This document shows positions 11,263 through 22,076 of a stretch of 64,000 nt of DNA, one piece after another. The first letter of the stretch is position 1. Each line of letters begins with the position of its first letter. The stretch covers positions 23,741,691-23,805,690 of the forward strand of contig OX453275.1 in assembly GCA_949710005.1 (NCBI GenBank). Direction: 5' to 3'. Position numbers and translations under genes: made by a program. The notes under the pieces were generated by a model. It had not been told where the DNA came from. It was given only the letters and a program-made list of their open reading frames with translations, and made no database searches. Origin of the DNA: Ricordea florida. Taxonomy: Eukaryota; Cnidaria; Anthozoa; Corallimorpharia; Ricordeidae.

Positions 11263-11442
11263 AATAGCCCATATATTGGAATACCCTCTCCCCCCCCCAC
11301 CCCCGGGCAACATACTGACACGATTTAGTCCCGTCATTTCAGATAACACCACTAGCAAAGTAAAGATATGTTCATTGTGGGGATAGTTTCTAAAGAAACT
11401 GGTGCTGCGTCGGTGGGAAATTGAAACACAAGAAACTGGATA

Positions 11443-11540
11443 AATCAAACGAGTTGATTAAGTAAGTTATACCACCGTAAGGTAAATGGTAGGTGCTGAC
11501 GTTTCGAGCGTTAGCCCTTCGTCGGAGCGAATGAGAGGAT
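11443..11540. repeat. Penelope-type terminal repeat fragment (minus sense)
   Basis: Contains gttataccaccgtaaggtaa and gctgacgtttcgagcgttag. An almost identical copy lies in reverse at 16517-16616. On the minus strand it reads CCGACGA..CGAAACGTC, close to a hammerhead core. It precedes a GIY-YIG Penelope fragment of the same sense. Confidence 0.55.
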
Positions 11541-11562
11541 TGTGGGTTACGTACAATTTATA

Positions 11563-11995
11563 GCGGAGCTCCACAGCGGAGCCCCATAACTACCGTGCGA
11601 GGATAGAAATTGAGAAAACCATGCGTTTGAGTTTTCATGGTCATCGTGGCTAGCGGCATGGCTCGCGGGCGCGTGCGCCTAGCGACGACGACGACGTTGC
11701 CCCAACATGGCGGCCACAGTCATCCGGGATATTAAGAAGGTCTTAAACCGAAACGAGGCTTTGTTTTTCGCGCGCTTTTCGCGGCTTGCCGCGGCTACAC
11801 AACCTACAGCCAGCAGTCTACAGCAGTCTACAATGTTTTGCTGAAGAAACGGATTATTCATAGCGGTTTTGGAGGAAAAAATTTCTTCCTACAAGTTTTC
11901 AAGCGTTTTTGGAGGGACATAAGCATAAAGCTGAGTTCTTTCTACAAGTTTTCAAGCATTTTTGGAGGGACTGTGTGAGGAGCTCCGCTTTTAGG
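11563..11995. repeat. Repeat bounded by inverted GGAGCTCCGC motifs
   Basis: Starts near tagcggagctcc and ends near ggagctccgcttttaggc. The interior is GC-richer (a gcgacgacgacgacg run) with two copies of caagttttcaagc. No protein identity was found. Confidence 0.4.
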
Positions 11996-12089
11996 CTTGC
12001 CTAATATTATATTATAGAGAAGTTTGGAGCCATGCTATTGGTGGAACCATAGCAGTGTGTGAATGGAAGTGAATAAATTAGATGAATGA

Positions 12090-12535
12090 TTAAATGAATG
12101 AGAAACGTTCGTTGATACCGTGGGGATTAAGAGAACCGAGTTGGAAGATAAACTTCTGTTCTAGGTTTTTACGGCTTTCCGTGATGCCCTGATGCACGGA
12201 AAGGCCACATACCACCATGTTGTGAGTTGAGTGATTAAGTAGATTTAAGTGTCGCGCTACAGGTTTAGATGCATCTTTGTCATTTCGTTGGACGTCACGC
12301 AGATGTTCGCGGAAACGGTCACCTAATCTCCTTCCGGTCTCGCCGATGTATATCTTCTTGCATAAGGTGCATTTTATGCAATAGATAACATTGGCGGAAA
12401 TGCATGTGAAACGGTTGGTGATTTTCAACGATCGTTTAGGTCCTGCTATTTTGTCTGTGTTGTGGATGAAAGGGCAAGTTTTGCATCTTTTGCGTGTGCA
12501 GTTGAATGTGCCAGGTGATTCGTCTGATTTTAGTG
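12090..12535 (-). mobile_element. Penelope-like element C-terminus (GIY-YIG endonuclease)
   Basis: On the minus strand, a frame open from about 12535 to the stop at 12090 encodes a Cys pair with CTRKRCKTCPF, then NVIYCIKCTLCKKIYIGETG (the GIY-YIG core), RRLGDRFREHL with the conserved Arg, and the usual end GINERFSFI. This is the endonuclease module that follows reverse transcriptase in Penelope-like retroelements and cuts the target. The reverse transcriptase is absent, so this is a 5'-truncated copy. The Penelope-type repeat at 11443 lies downstream in the same sense. Confidence 0.85.
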
Positions 12536-12565
12536 TACTTCTATCTAAAAATCGCTTACGTTTTT

Positions 12566-12660
12566 AAGTACACTAAAATCAGACGAATCACCTGGCGTTT
12601 CCGCGAACATCTGCGTGACGTCGAACGAAATGACAAAGATGCATCTAAACCTGTAGTGCA
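12566..12660 (+). pseudogene. Inverted, deleted copy of the Penelope GIY-YIG region
   Basis: aagtacactaaaatcagacg at 12566 mirrors 12510-12540, making about 30-bp arms around a 25-base loop. The sequence then jumps to the part encoding RFREHLRDVERNDKDASKP, so the GIY-YIG core has been deleted. It breaks off at about 12660. Confidence 0.75.
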
Positions 12661-12744
12661 AACAAATGAGCAAAGGGAGACAGCATTTATATATAAGCTA
12701 TGTATTTGCTATGTACTGGATATAAAAGTGAAGTTCACTTATCT

Positions 12745-13130
12745 GAGGCTGCCCACACAATTTTTTTTGTATGTTTTTGGTATGTCCAAGGTATGTTCAA
12801 GGTGTGTTGCAAGTGACTCTAGTATGTTTTAGATATGTCATTTTCCAAAACATACCTTAAACATAGCTTAAAAACATACCCAAAAAGTACTTAAACATTT
12901 CCAACTGTAAGACATATCCAGAACATAACTTAAGACATAGCCTACGAAATATGTAATTTTTTGGAGGAGAAATGATATGCCAAAAACATATGTTACAGAC
13001 ATATCAATAAAGTAGCTGATTTTTATAGAGGAAAATGACATACCAAAAACATAGGTCACAGACATACCAATAAACTAGCTGATTTTAACAGAGGAAAATG
13101 ATATACCAAAAACATACTGTAGGTCACAGA
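12745..13130. repeat. Iterated-word element (GTATGT / ACATAC)
   Basis: The left part is rich in gtatgtt words, the right part in aacatac/acatag words. It includes a roughly 63-bp tandem unit with ataccaaaaacatag and cagacata..caataaa at about 12970-13110. No coding. It resembles the CTATGTAAA-type tracts near 20100-20440 and 23530-23850. Confidence 0.5.
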
Positions 13131-13145
13131 CAATTACCCTTGCAG

Positions 13146-13300
13146 GAATTCAGTATATACTTCTCAGATGATATAAAAGTACAATTGGAGTACCCTTCAT
13201 TTATACTTTGATGAGAAAAGTATAAATGAAGTATACGCCCAATGTACTTCATTGATACTTAAAACGTGAAGGTACACTTCAAGTGTACGTCAAACTAAGT
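13146..13300. repeat. Iterated-word element (AAGTATA / GTACTT)
   Basis: Dense in agtatacttc, aagtac, gtacttc and gtacac words on both strands. Related words resume at about 13690-13745 (aaaagtatactttaag), so the 13306-13677 element seems inserted into it. Confidence 0.45.
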
Positions 13301-13305
13301 TCCCG

Positions 13306-13677
13306 ACGTAACTAATTGATGAAATTGATAATTGGCATCAATTGATAATCAATTGATATCAATTTACTAATTGATTATCAATTATTATTATCAGCAATTG
13401 ATAACAATTGATAACCAAAATTTCAGTGAGTGCAATTGATAAAAATTGATAATAATTGATAACAGTTGATAGAAAGCAAAAGCAAATGACAGCAATTGAT
13501 AATAATTGATAGAAGCCGCAAGCAATTGATAACAATTGATAACGCGGAAAATCTGAGTGAGTATCAATTGTTATCAATTGCTGATAATAATTGATAATCA
13601 ATTAGTAAATTGATATCAATTGATTATCAATCCTATCAATTGGCAATTGATAATCAATTTCTATCAATTAGTTACGT
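13306..13677. repeat. Palindromic element built of ATTGATA words
   Basis: 15-bp perfect terminal inverted repeats (acgtaactaattgat / atcaattagttacgt) bound 372 bp that contain over 20 copies of attgata or its complement, with the two halves in mirror order. No coding capacity of note. Looks like a foldback or MITE with an extreme single-word interior. Confidence 0.75.
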
Positions 13678-13689
13678 CAGGTAAGTTAA

Positions 13690-14623
13690 AATGGTCTGAG
13701 CACTAACTGTCGAACTAAAAGTATACTTTAAGTAAACTATTTATTAGACAGTCACTGTTCAGAAACGTGATCTGTCCAAGTAATATTTCATATTAAGTCC
13801 AACATAAAAAAAAACTAAATATTCTTAAGTTAAAAACGTTTGCCTGCAGACTCTTGCTGTGTAATTTTGTAAAAAGATAAACGGAAATGGACCTTCTATG
13901 GTAATACATGTTCATCAGGATTAAATATTGTGGAATCTGCAGTTTTTCATAATGTAACAGCCCTGTTTGGTTTCTTGAAGAATTTCGATGTCTAAGCGTC
14001 TTTTTTCCATTATGTGTACTGCTGTAGTCTACGGCAGCTGAGGCTGGAGTTCATAATTTTTTCTCCACCAGGTCGATCGCTAACAAAATTCAGGCACCGC
14101 ACGACTCGAAGCTGATATTCTAAACAGGTCGTTTGTACTCACTTTATAAACTTGGGAGACCAAAAGAGCACTTAAAGAAATCCGTCTTTTCGGAAATCCC
14201 ATGAATTAAGGAATTATTTTGACTAGGATAGTTCCTAATACCCACTCGCGGCCACTCGTCCGCCATATTAACATAAGACTGCCGTCAAGGCCCTGGAACG
14301 AGAAGCATGTCTGCTAAACCAATCAGAACATGCAAATTCTCAAGTGACTTCCGGCCGTGAGGCAAGCTCAAGCAGTTGAATTTGAAAATTGCGATCGGTT
14401 ATTTACCATGCAGTTTGCGCGCTTTTGAACAAGGGACGACATCAACTTGCACGTATGGTACGTGGATTAAATCAAACGTTTTCAATGGCTTGGTGAGAAG
14501 CAAAGCCGTATAAATTAACAAGTATTTTGTAAAAACACGATCAAGATTTATCTGGGAATCATTCAAAAGCACGCAATTTGTGGTGAGTACAACAATGCCT
14601 TCCTTTACTTCACTCACACATAC
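13690..14623. other. Unassigned DNA left of the ISL2EU-like transposon
   Basis: AT-rich to about 14200. On the minus strand 14620-14399 stays open for about 70 codons with no recognised domain. It is adjacent to the transposon and could be a broken exon, but support is poor. Confidence 0.3.
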
Positions 14624-14690
14624 TATAGAGGTTTTGCACGCGTCACGTGATCCCATAGCAACGGTAACTACGCCGCCATCTTGCATGCCA
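14624..14690 (+). repeat. Left terminal inverted repeat of ISL2EU-like element
   Basis: Begins tatagaggttttgcacgcgt and ends cttgcatgcca. It matches the right end at 66 of 67 positions by eye. Confidence 0.9.
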
Positions 14691-14734
14691 AACACTAAAC
14701 ACAAACAGAACAAGCTTTGAGAGAATACGCTACG

Positions 14735-16322
14735 ATGGGAAGATTTTGCTGCGTTTTTGGGTGCTCCAACCGCTCAGATAGAGAAACCCACTTATCATTT
14801 TTTAAAATTCCATCGGTAATTAAACACCAGGGCCTCTTAACGGAAAAACTTTCTCAGAAAAGACACGATCAGTGGATCGCAAACATCAAGAGAGATGCAG
14901 TTAAACATGGCGACATCAAGTATCCGCATGTGTGTTCCATTCACTTTCACGAAGGTAAGAAATATATCAAACTGTCGAGGATATTTATTTCCTTAAAACC
15001 TCTGGAGTATCTGAAAGAAATGGTTTGCGTTTTTATTGCCAGGGAAGCCAGCGGATCTTTACAACGAAAGTCATCCTGACTGGGCGCCGTCGATGAACAT
15101 GGGCCATTCTTCAAGTTCTGTGCGAAAGCCTAGCTCGCAGTCTGCTCTTGCACGACAAAAACGAGCGAAGGAAAGACAAAACAAAAAACAGAAATGTGTT
15201 CAAGAACTGTTTAAAGCGACGGACTGTGAGAGTGCTGGAGTCAAAATGATCGAGGACGAGTGTGACTGTGAAAAGGAAAATGTTGACAGAACCTTACCTG
15301 AAAGTGAAGAAACACAACCACCGGCGTTTACGTCAATCGCTGTTCAGACTGAACTTTCGATGCAGGACATAGAGGACTTAGAAAAGTCTAAAGAAACACG
15401 GGAGGACAATAATTCTGCATTTTCAAAGTCTTGGTTTGAAGCCGATGAGGAAAGGATTAAGTTTTATACTGGTTTGACAACAATGAGTGTCTTGATGGCT
15501 GTGTTTGAACTTATTAGCCCAGCATTGCCTGAAAGAAAAACTGTAAGCAAGTTGCAGCAACTTATCATGACCATCATGCGTCTCAGACTAAATCTTCCAG
15601 TGCAGGACCTGGCCTACAGATTTGGAGTGCATGCCTCTACTGTGTCAAGGGTATTTCACACTTGTGTGCATGCAATGTATACATCAATGTCCTTTCTTGT
15701 TCTATGGCCAGAGAGAGAGGAACTAAAGCAGACATTGCCAGCCTGCTTTAAAGAGAAGTTCTCATCGTGTGCTGTGATCATCGACTGCTTTGAAGTCTTT
15801 ATTGATCGTCCTTCTTGCTTGCTTGCACGTGCCCAGACATGGTCCTCCTACAAACATCACAACACAGCAAAATTCCTGATTGGAATTACCCCCCAAGGAA
15901 CTGTGTCTTTTATTTCAAAGGGTTGGGGAGGGCGTGCATCAGATAAGTTCATTACTGAGCACTGTGGACTTTTAAATAAGTTACTACCGGGTGATCTTGT
16001 TCTGGCAGATAGAGGTTTTGACATTGAGGACAGTGTTGGCCTGTATGCTGCACGCTTACAAATTCCATGCTTCACAAAGGGAAAGCCGCAGCTGTCAGCA
16101 TTAGACATTGAAACAACTAGGTCACTGGCTAATGTAAGGATTCATGTGGAGAGAGTCATCGGGTCTGTCCGTCAAAAGTACACAATTCTTGGACATGGTG
16201 TTGTGCCAATCCAGTATTTAATGTCAGATGACACTGAACCCTGTTTATTAGATAAGATTGCAGTTGTCTGTTGTGCCTTAACAAACTGTTGTAAGTCAGT
16301 AGTTTCTTCCGACAAGTACTAG
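14735..16322 (+). CDS. THAP-domain DDE transposase
   Basis: Two exons, 14735-14954 and 15043-16322 (donor GTAAGA, acceptor ATTGCCAG, phase-1 join), encode about 499 residues. The ATG at 14735 gives [12 protein letters not shown], the start of a THAP zinc finger (C2CH: CCVFGC..., W near residue 48, C..HF near 68-71), which binds terminal DNA. A basic, charged linker follows, then a helix-turn-helix region ([20 protein letters not shown]) and a DDE_Tnp_4 core with Asp in [12 protein letters not shown], Asp in LVLADRGF and Glu in [13 protein letters not shown]. It should cut and join the transposon ends in the nucleus. The frame is uninterrupted after splicing. Confidence 0.9.
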
Positions 16323-16516
16323 TGAGGTCTTGTATGAGAACAAATTTTAACAATTCAAATGTAGGGCTCAAAATATTTTTTTTTACAGTGAACATGACCA
16401 GCCAAACCAATTGTTTGATTATTGAAATGATATGTGATTTAATTGTAAAATTACACAATGATCATGAAAATATCCAGAAAATATTCTGAAACAAGTGAGA
16501 TTTCAATACTGTTTCT

Positions 16517-16616
16517 TAACATTCGCTCCGACGAAGGGCTAACGCTCGAAACGTCAGCACCTCCTTTTTACCTTACGGTGGTATAACTTACTTAATCAAC
16601 TCGTTTGATTTACCCA
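16517..16616. repeat. Penelope-type terminal repeat fragment inside the transposon
   Basis: Near-identical reverse copy of 11443-11540 (ttcgctccgacgaagggcta ... gtggtataacttac). It lies in the 420 bp between the two convergent stop codons. On the plus strand it reads CCGACGA..CGAAACGTC. Confidence 0.6.
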
Positions 16617-16741
16617 TTTTCTTCTGTTTCTTAACATGCCTGTTACCAGTATATTTGAGTTAAAAAACTCAACTTTTAATATTCTTGAGTAAGCACTTCA
16701 AAGATAAGGTCCATTATGTATTAAGGCTGTCTTGCATCCAT

Positions 16742-18935
16742 CTAAGAAGAGTTAAGACTCTTTTTCCTTCTACAGTCTGTACAAACCCAAGCTCTGTTAA
16801 CTGATGGTCTCCTTGAAAGGCCACAGCACCTCAAGTGGAACTTTCTGAATACACATGATGGGCTACTGCAAACTAACACTAGGGATTCCTCATCCTTCAC
16901 TCTGCAGTAGCAAAATAGTTTGTTAGCCAACTGGGTATCAGAATTATCTTCTCTTGGCTGTGTAAACCACTTAGCTAATAATTCAGGTAGGATAGCAACC
17001 TTGTACACCTCATTTACTCTTGATAAATGAGAGTTGAAAAATTCATTGTCGCGTTTAATTGTCTCAATGTGTAAGTCCTGTTCTGTCCACACAATAAAGT
17101 GTGCGAACTGAAATCCTGTAATATGCAGCTGCAGCTGCACCTGTGTCCAGTATGGATGTGACCTCTTAAGAGTGAGACGACCATCTGGAGACAGCTCCAG
17201 GCAAAGGTTGTGATGGCCACTTTCAACAGCCTTAGAGAGAACTTTGTCACGAACACAGTAGGGACACTTGACTTCAACACACCAAGTTCCATGACAGTCA
17301 CAGGACGCAATAGCATCTGGTGTTGCTCCTACGTGTGGGTTGTCTGTAGAAATCCATAAACCTGTTGGCTTTAATTTAAAATTCTGGTGGGATTGCACCA
17401 TGATCTGGAACAAATATACATAAAATATAGATGAGAAGGACTTAGCCATCTTTTCATAAATATTATTATTATTGTTAAAATATTATAAAAAGACACATCA
17501 TTATTTTGTTGATGACAATAACAATTACTTGCAAATTTGATTAAAATACTGTTGTTTCCTTAATAATTTGTGCATTTAAAACCAAAAAGGTTATATTCCC
17601 TACTCCTTTCACGGAATTGCTTACAACTAAAAAAAGATATAACTCATACCTTCCTGTATTCATCCAAAGCCTTTTTCTCTTGCCGACAACCCCAGTCAGT
17701 GGCAGCAGACTGGAATTTGGAGCCATAACAGATCTGCTTGATCAGGCTGATAGATGGCTTGGCAGGATTAGTATGACATACTTGATAGAAATTGCTGGCA
17801 GTGACTCTTCCAGTTCTCATTTTTGCCCAGATGTCAGAATTTCTTTGTTCTCTCGTTGACTTTTCAACATTAACTGCTTGCTCTTTACTACAGGATATCT
17901 CTTTTAAGACTTCATCAGCCTTGGTCAGTAGCTCACTAAAACTTAGTTTACGAAACTGTTCTGAGAAAAGTTCACCTAGGCTGTTTGGCAAATCCAAAGT
18001 AGGCTTTTTGGAAACATATTCTTTGTTGTACGGAGAGACAAGTGCCAGTATTGCAGGCTTTGTTCCTGAAGCATGCAAGCGCTCATAAAACTTACTGATC
18101 TGCTGTGTGGAAGGACCATGTGCAGTCCTAGGTTTTACTGGAGTTGACTGGGGAGTTAGTCCAGATATTCTGTCATCTAGCTTCCTTTTCTTTGTGTTTG
18201 AGGAAGTAAAGTCTATTTCCTGAAGTTCACCATACGCCACATTGCTGACAGCTGAGGGCATAAGCCACTGGCAAGGCACTGAAGTGCAAGTTTTGGCTTT
18301 GAGCATTCTTACTCCAGCTTCAACTGCAAATAGAACAGCACCAACATGAGAGCAAACCTCTCCGAGTCCAGCTATACAGTTGCAATGCCCCGTAAGGACG
18401 GTTCCATTCGTTTTGACAGCCAGCCAGGGTTTTAAAGGTGCTTCGCTTAGCCGCTGAGAGTGGTTTACCTAAAAAATTGTGATAAAGAAATCTTTTAAAA
18501 CTCAGCAGTGACCGCTAAAACATGAGATCACTTCCAACGATGCAACACACAAATATCTAACTGGTGGGTTTGTGTTACCTTTCCGATTAGAATTGTCGTG
18601 TCTGACGTAGCATTTCCAACGTAGATGCTTCTCACCCAGCCAGCAACAAAGTATTGATAGGCCTGCAGGCTTTTGTAGGCTTTCACTTGCTCTTTCGTAA
18701 ACTTGCTTGTGGAAAACAGCAAGTAATTCACAATATCAGGAAACTCAATCTCTGGCCATTTAGCCATCGACTGAGAGAAAAAATTCGCACTCACGGAGTA
18801 TGGATCAATATTTGCAGTAAGTACAAGTTTTGAATCGTATATTGCTCGATTTTCAGCAGTGAGGGAGTCTCGGTAACCTCTTAAAGATGGTACTCGATCG
18901 CCCTCTACAGCCGCCATGTTGTTTTGACCTGGCAT
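16742..18935 (-). CDS. SWIM-YqaJ-PHD transposon nuclease
   Basis: Three minus-strand exons, 18935-18579, 18468-17650 and 17404-16742, all phase 0 with GT/AG sites, give about 612 residues. Exon 2 opens with a SWIM zinc finger ([14 protein letters not shown], CxC..CxH). YqaJ-type nuclease motifs follow: Asp in HVGATPDAI and the ExK motif in WCVEVKCPY, then a conserved Gln in QLQLHITG. The C-terminus holds a PHD finger (FCYCRVKDE ... CSSPSC ... FHLRCCGL ... WVCTDC). The first ATG lies inside the right TIR; a second in-frame ATG is at 18917. It is probably an accessory exonuclease for transposition. The reaction is inferred from the family. Confidence 0.85.
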
Positions 18936-18996
18936 GCAAGATGGCGGCGTAGTTACCGTTGCTATGAGATCACGTGACGCGTGCAAAACCTCTATA
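18930..18996 (-). repeat. Right terminal inverted repeat of ISL2EU-like element
   Basis: The mirror of 14624-14690, ending gcaaaacctctata. It includes the first ATG of the nuclease gene. Confidence 0.9.
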
Positions 18997-20099
18997 TACA
19001 CTGTAGCTTTGATTTAACTTTTTTAAAAAAGACAATTGGAAGGGGCTATATGCTGATTCGAATGAACACAATGGACCCTTTTGTTATTCATCGGTATGTA
19101 AATAAGTGGACGGGTATTCTGAAATCTAGCCGAACTAAAGTAACAGTATCCTGACAGTGAAAGTAACATGAACTCGGGCGCTGCTTCATACAGCTCCTTT
19201 AATTAAGAACTGCATATTTGTGTGTTAAGATTACTTTGAATAGCTGGCTTATTTTGGCTTACAAATTAAGCACCCTATTAGATTTTCCGTTAGTTTTTAA
19301 AATGGTTCTGGTTTATAAATAGCAGAAACTGGAGCAAAAGGTATCACACATAAGGAATTAGTATACAAATTTTAAATTTTTGTAGCACCTGACGTAAATT
19401 ATTTTTTTGAGTCAGAATTTCCGTTTTGAACTTGATTTGCAGGTTTTGAGTATAGCCAGATGCCCTCCCAACTGTTCATCGTTGGGGAAAATAATACATT
19501 TCGAGGAACAGGACCAACACCTAACTATAAACATTCTGCAAAGCTTACAACCTTATAAACTATAATATTATATGACCGAGCTGTCCCTTCAGCCAACACC
19601 ACATGTAGAATCAGATGAGTCCAACAATTTCTCTGATTAAAACAAAAATGTTGATGAATTTGAAGGTGAAGATTTTTAAGCCAAGTTGTCACAAAATATT
19701 ATTTAAAAAAAACAACAATTAGATCTGGCCATTTAATGTTCAAGAGTTAATATAAGAATCTTTTGATAGTAAATCTGTTTAACATGATTAAATTTCCTTA
19801 CTTTGGACTTCTCTCCAGAATTACAATGAGTATTATTCTGCAAAATGACTTTTTCTGCGAAACAATTTTTTAAGGCTGCACGAATTACTGGTACTTGATT
19901 TGTTTTGTACTATGATTAATAACAACTTTTTTTAAAGGTCTTAAAGTAAGCTGAAAAAGGGAGAGCATTTAAACCTGCTAGATTTCCTTTTGATCATGTG
20001 TGAAAATTACTTAAAGTTGATTTTAATTTTTTTCAAATACACATTAAGACCCTTTATTTTGCTTCTTATGAAAAACATTTTTTACTTGTGTAAAAGCTA
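18997..20099. other. AT-rich DNA, no gene assigned
   Basis: The flank right of the transposon. Nothing recognised; an acceptor-like ttgatttgcag near 19441 is followed only by short frames. Confidence 0.3.
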
Positions 20100-20440
20100 T
20101 CCTTTACCATACTTTTTCCATCTGTATATGTTTTAACCCTATTTTATTGATAATTTTGAAGTAAATGTATAGGATATTACCTACCACTATCTAAAATCAA
20201 AGCAAATCCTATTCACAAGCTATTTAGTCAACTGTGTTTTCCCTATTTTAATGCTGTGCAAAATATATGTGAACTATATGTAAAGACTATGTTTATCATG
20301 TTTGCTCCATTCCTAGGCTATCTAAAAGCTAAGCAAACCCTATTCGAAAGCTATTTAGTCAACTGTTACCTAATCCCTTTAATTATGTAAACTCTATGCA
20401 AAGGCTATTTACTCTGTGTTTTCCCTATTTTAATGCTAAT
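20100..20440. repeat. Iterated-word tract (CTATGTAAA / CTATTTAGTC)
   Basis: Repeats such as gctatttagtcaactgt occur twice here and again near 23541, mixed with ctatgtaaa and ccctatttt words. Probably one half of an element whose other half is at 23530-23850. Confidence 0.4.
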
Positions 20441-20763
20441 GCTAATGCATTCAGACTCAAAGTTTTGGAATGGCTGTGCTGATGCAATGAACAAGGTTTG
20501 CAATTCTTCACAGACAGGTTTGTTAATTTTGATTTAAGTGCTTTATGTATTGAATGAGATTTGTTTGATTTGGTAACTGCATTCCTCCAAGTTTGAAGCA
20601 ATTTTGAAGTTACATTTTCTGTGCTATAATCTCCATCACCCTTTCTTGTTTTCATAAACTTGTATTTTGCTGTGGTGCGTCTAATATTAAACCAAGTAGA
20701 ATATCACTATTATTGTTTTGTTTGGGTACTGTTTATACTTAACTCTTTCATTTTCTATTTTAG

Positions 20764-21054
20764 GTGCCAGTTGTCAAACTAGGATTACAAAGTACTTATC
20801 TGACTGTACAGTTCAGTACATTGTCAGAGGCTGAGGAGGCCTTGCTAATTGATTATCTCACTAGTGGATTCAAATTTGGAGAAGGCCAGCAAAGCAGTAC
20901 TCCACAAAAGCCAACTGCACCCTCATTTGACAACACTCTGTCCCCTATATTCCAGTTCTCACCATTTGAACTTACATGCACCTTCACTTTCTTCCAGTGT
21001 TGGGGATCTGATCAAAGATTTTATTTGAAGTGTCAAATGTGCAATGACATTTAG
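20764..21054 (+). other. Possible internal or terminal exon, unknown product
   Basis: A good acceptor (cattttctattttag) precedes an open frame of 97 codons, beginning VPVVKLGLQSTYLTV and containing a leucine/acidic helix (LSEAEEALLIDYL). It is not recognised, and upstream exons were not identified. It may belong to a transposon gene. Confidence 0.25.
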
Positions 21055-21743
21055 GCTACAGTACGTTCACAGCTCCTAAATCACTTATTCAAGATAGCTA
21101 TTATTGAAAATGAGGGACATGACTTTGCATTATTAACCCTTTGAACTTGATAAAAATTTTAATTCTTGATTATTTTTGCAGCAGTGGGGAATTGTAAAAT
21201 TATCTAGCCAATTCACCTTGTGTGATCATCTCCTTAATTCTCATGACCATCATGCTTTGTGAAGGAGAAAATTGAAACTGATCATCCTTTGGGATTTAAG
21301 GGTTAAAGTACCAAAATCAAAACCAAGTAGTAAGCAATGTTGGTACTAAAAGGTGAAATTATCCATTGAATAGAAATTTTCATTGAAGTGATGTTTACTT
21401 TTTATGATTGAGAATATTTGCATTCAATAATAGAAATCCTCAAAATAACAACTGTTGTCTGATCTCAAGGTGTACTTGGTTCATGTAATACAGCATTACT
21501 AGTTAACGATTACTAGTGGTAAACTTGTGCATGTATGTTGATAACAACAATAATTATACATTCATTTCATCATTAAATTTTTCTTTGCATGTTTCATTGA
21601 TTCAATCATGTTACTTTGTGGTTTACTTTGCTTTACTTTGTGGCTGGCTTTAATCACTGGTTACTCCCAAAGATCAGTTCTTGTAATATTCAGTTGTTAA
21701 ATAAAAAAAATTATAAGATAAGTGGTGCAAAACTGGATTTATT
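21055..21743. other. Intergenic AT-rich DNA
   Basis: No feature supported. Confidence 0.3.
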
Positions 21744-22076
21744 TCACTTAAGTGTTGGATCCTTAAGTAGCTTTAGAGGATGGACGAGGGAAGTTAATTC
21801 ACTGGCTAAGTAGCCCACTTTAATTGCATTTTTGTCATGAGGATTTTCAGGTTCAGCCTCAAGTTTGGCAAAGATGTGTTGGTTATGTTCATAGAGGTAC
21901 TCGTATGCTTTCTGGTATTTTGTGGGACAGCAAGTGCCAATAACTTTAAAGGGTAGGCTGTGTGTAATGACTTCAATTGATTCTTCTGGCTCCAAGTCAG
22001 AATCCTCATGACAACTAGAATCACCAGTTGACTGAAAAGCAGGTACTGAAGGGTTTATGTTTGGTGTAAAACGCAC
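21744..22076 (-). pseudogene. HIRAN-like domain fragment
   Basis: On the minus strand this frame has an acidic N-terminal stretch, then FKVIGTCCPTKYQ and AEPENPHDKNAIKVGYLASEL, which fits the HIRAN pattern (xxEPxNPxDxNAIxV..GYI). HIRAN domains bind single-stranded 3' DNA ends and occur in helicases and in some cnidarian repeat proteins. The usual residues between NAIKV and GYL are missing, so it is probably deleted or split. The rest of the gene is not seen. Confidence 0.45.

Larger units (their letters stand above)
14624..18996. mobile_element. Complete ISL2EU-like DNA transposon
   Basis: A 4373-bp element with 67-bp terminal inverted repeats that differ at one position, flanked by tac on both sides. 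It carries two convergent genes: a THAP-DDE transposase (+, 14735-16322) and a SWIM-YqaJ-PHD nuclease (-, 18935-16742). From my knowledge of Repbase families, ISL2EU elements pair an IS4/DDE_4-type transposase with a YqaJ exonuclease. Both frames appear intact, so the copy may be recent or active. A Penelope-type repeat sits between the genes. Confidence 0.85.

Noticed and set aside
14717..14734. Upstream extension of the THAP frame
   Set aside because: The frame extends to a TTG, but the ATG at 14735 gives the exact THAP N-terminus.
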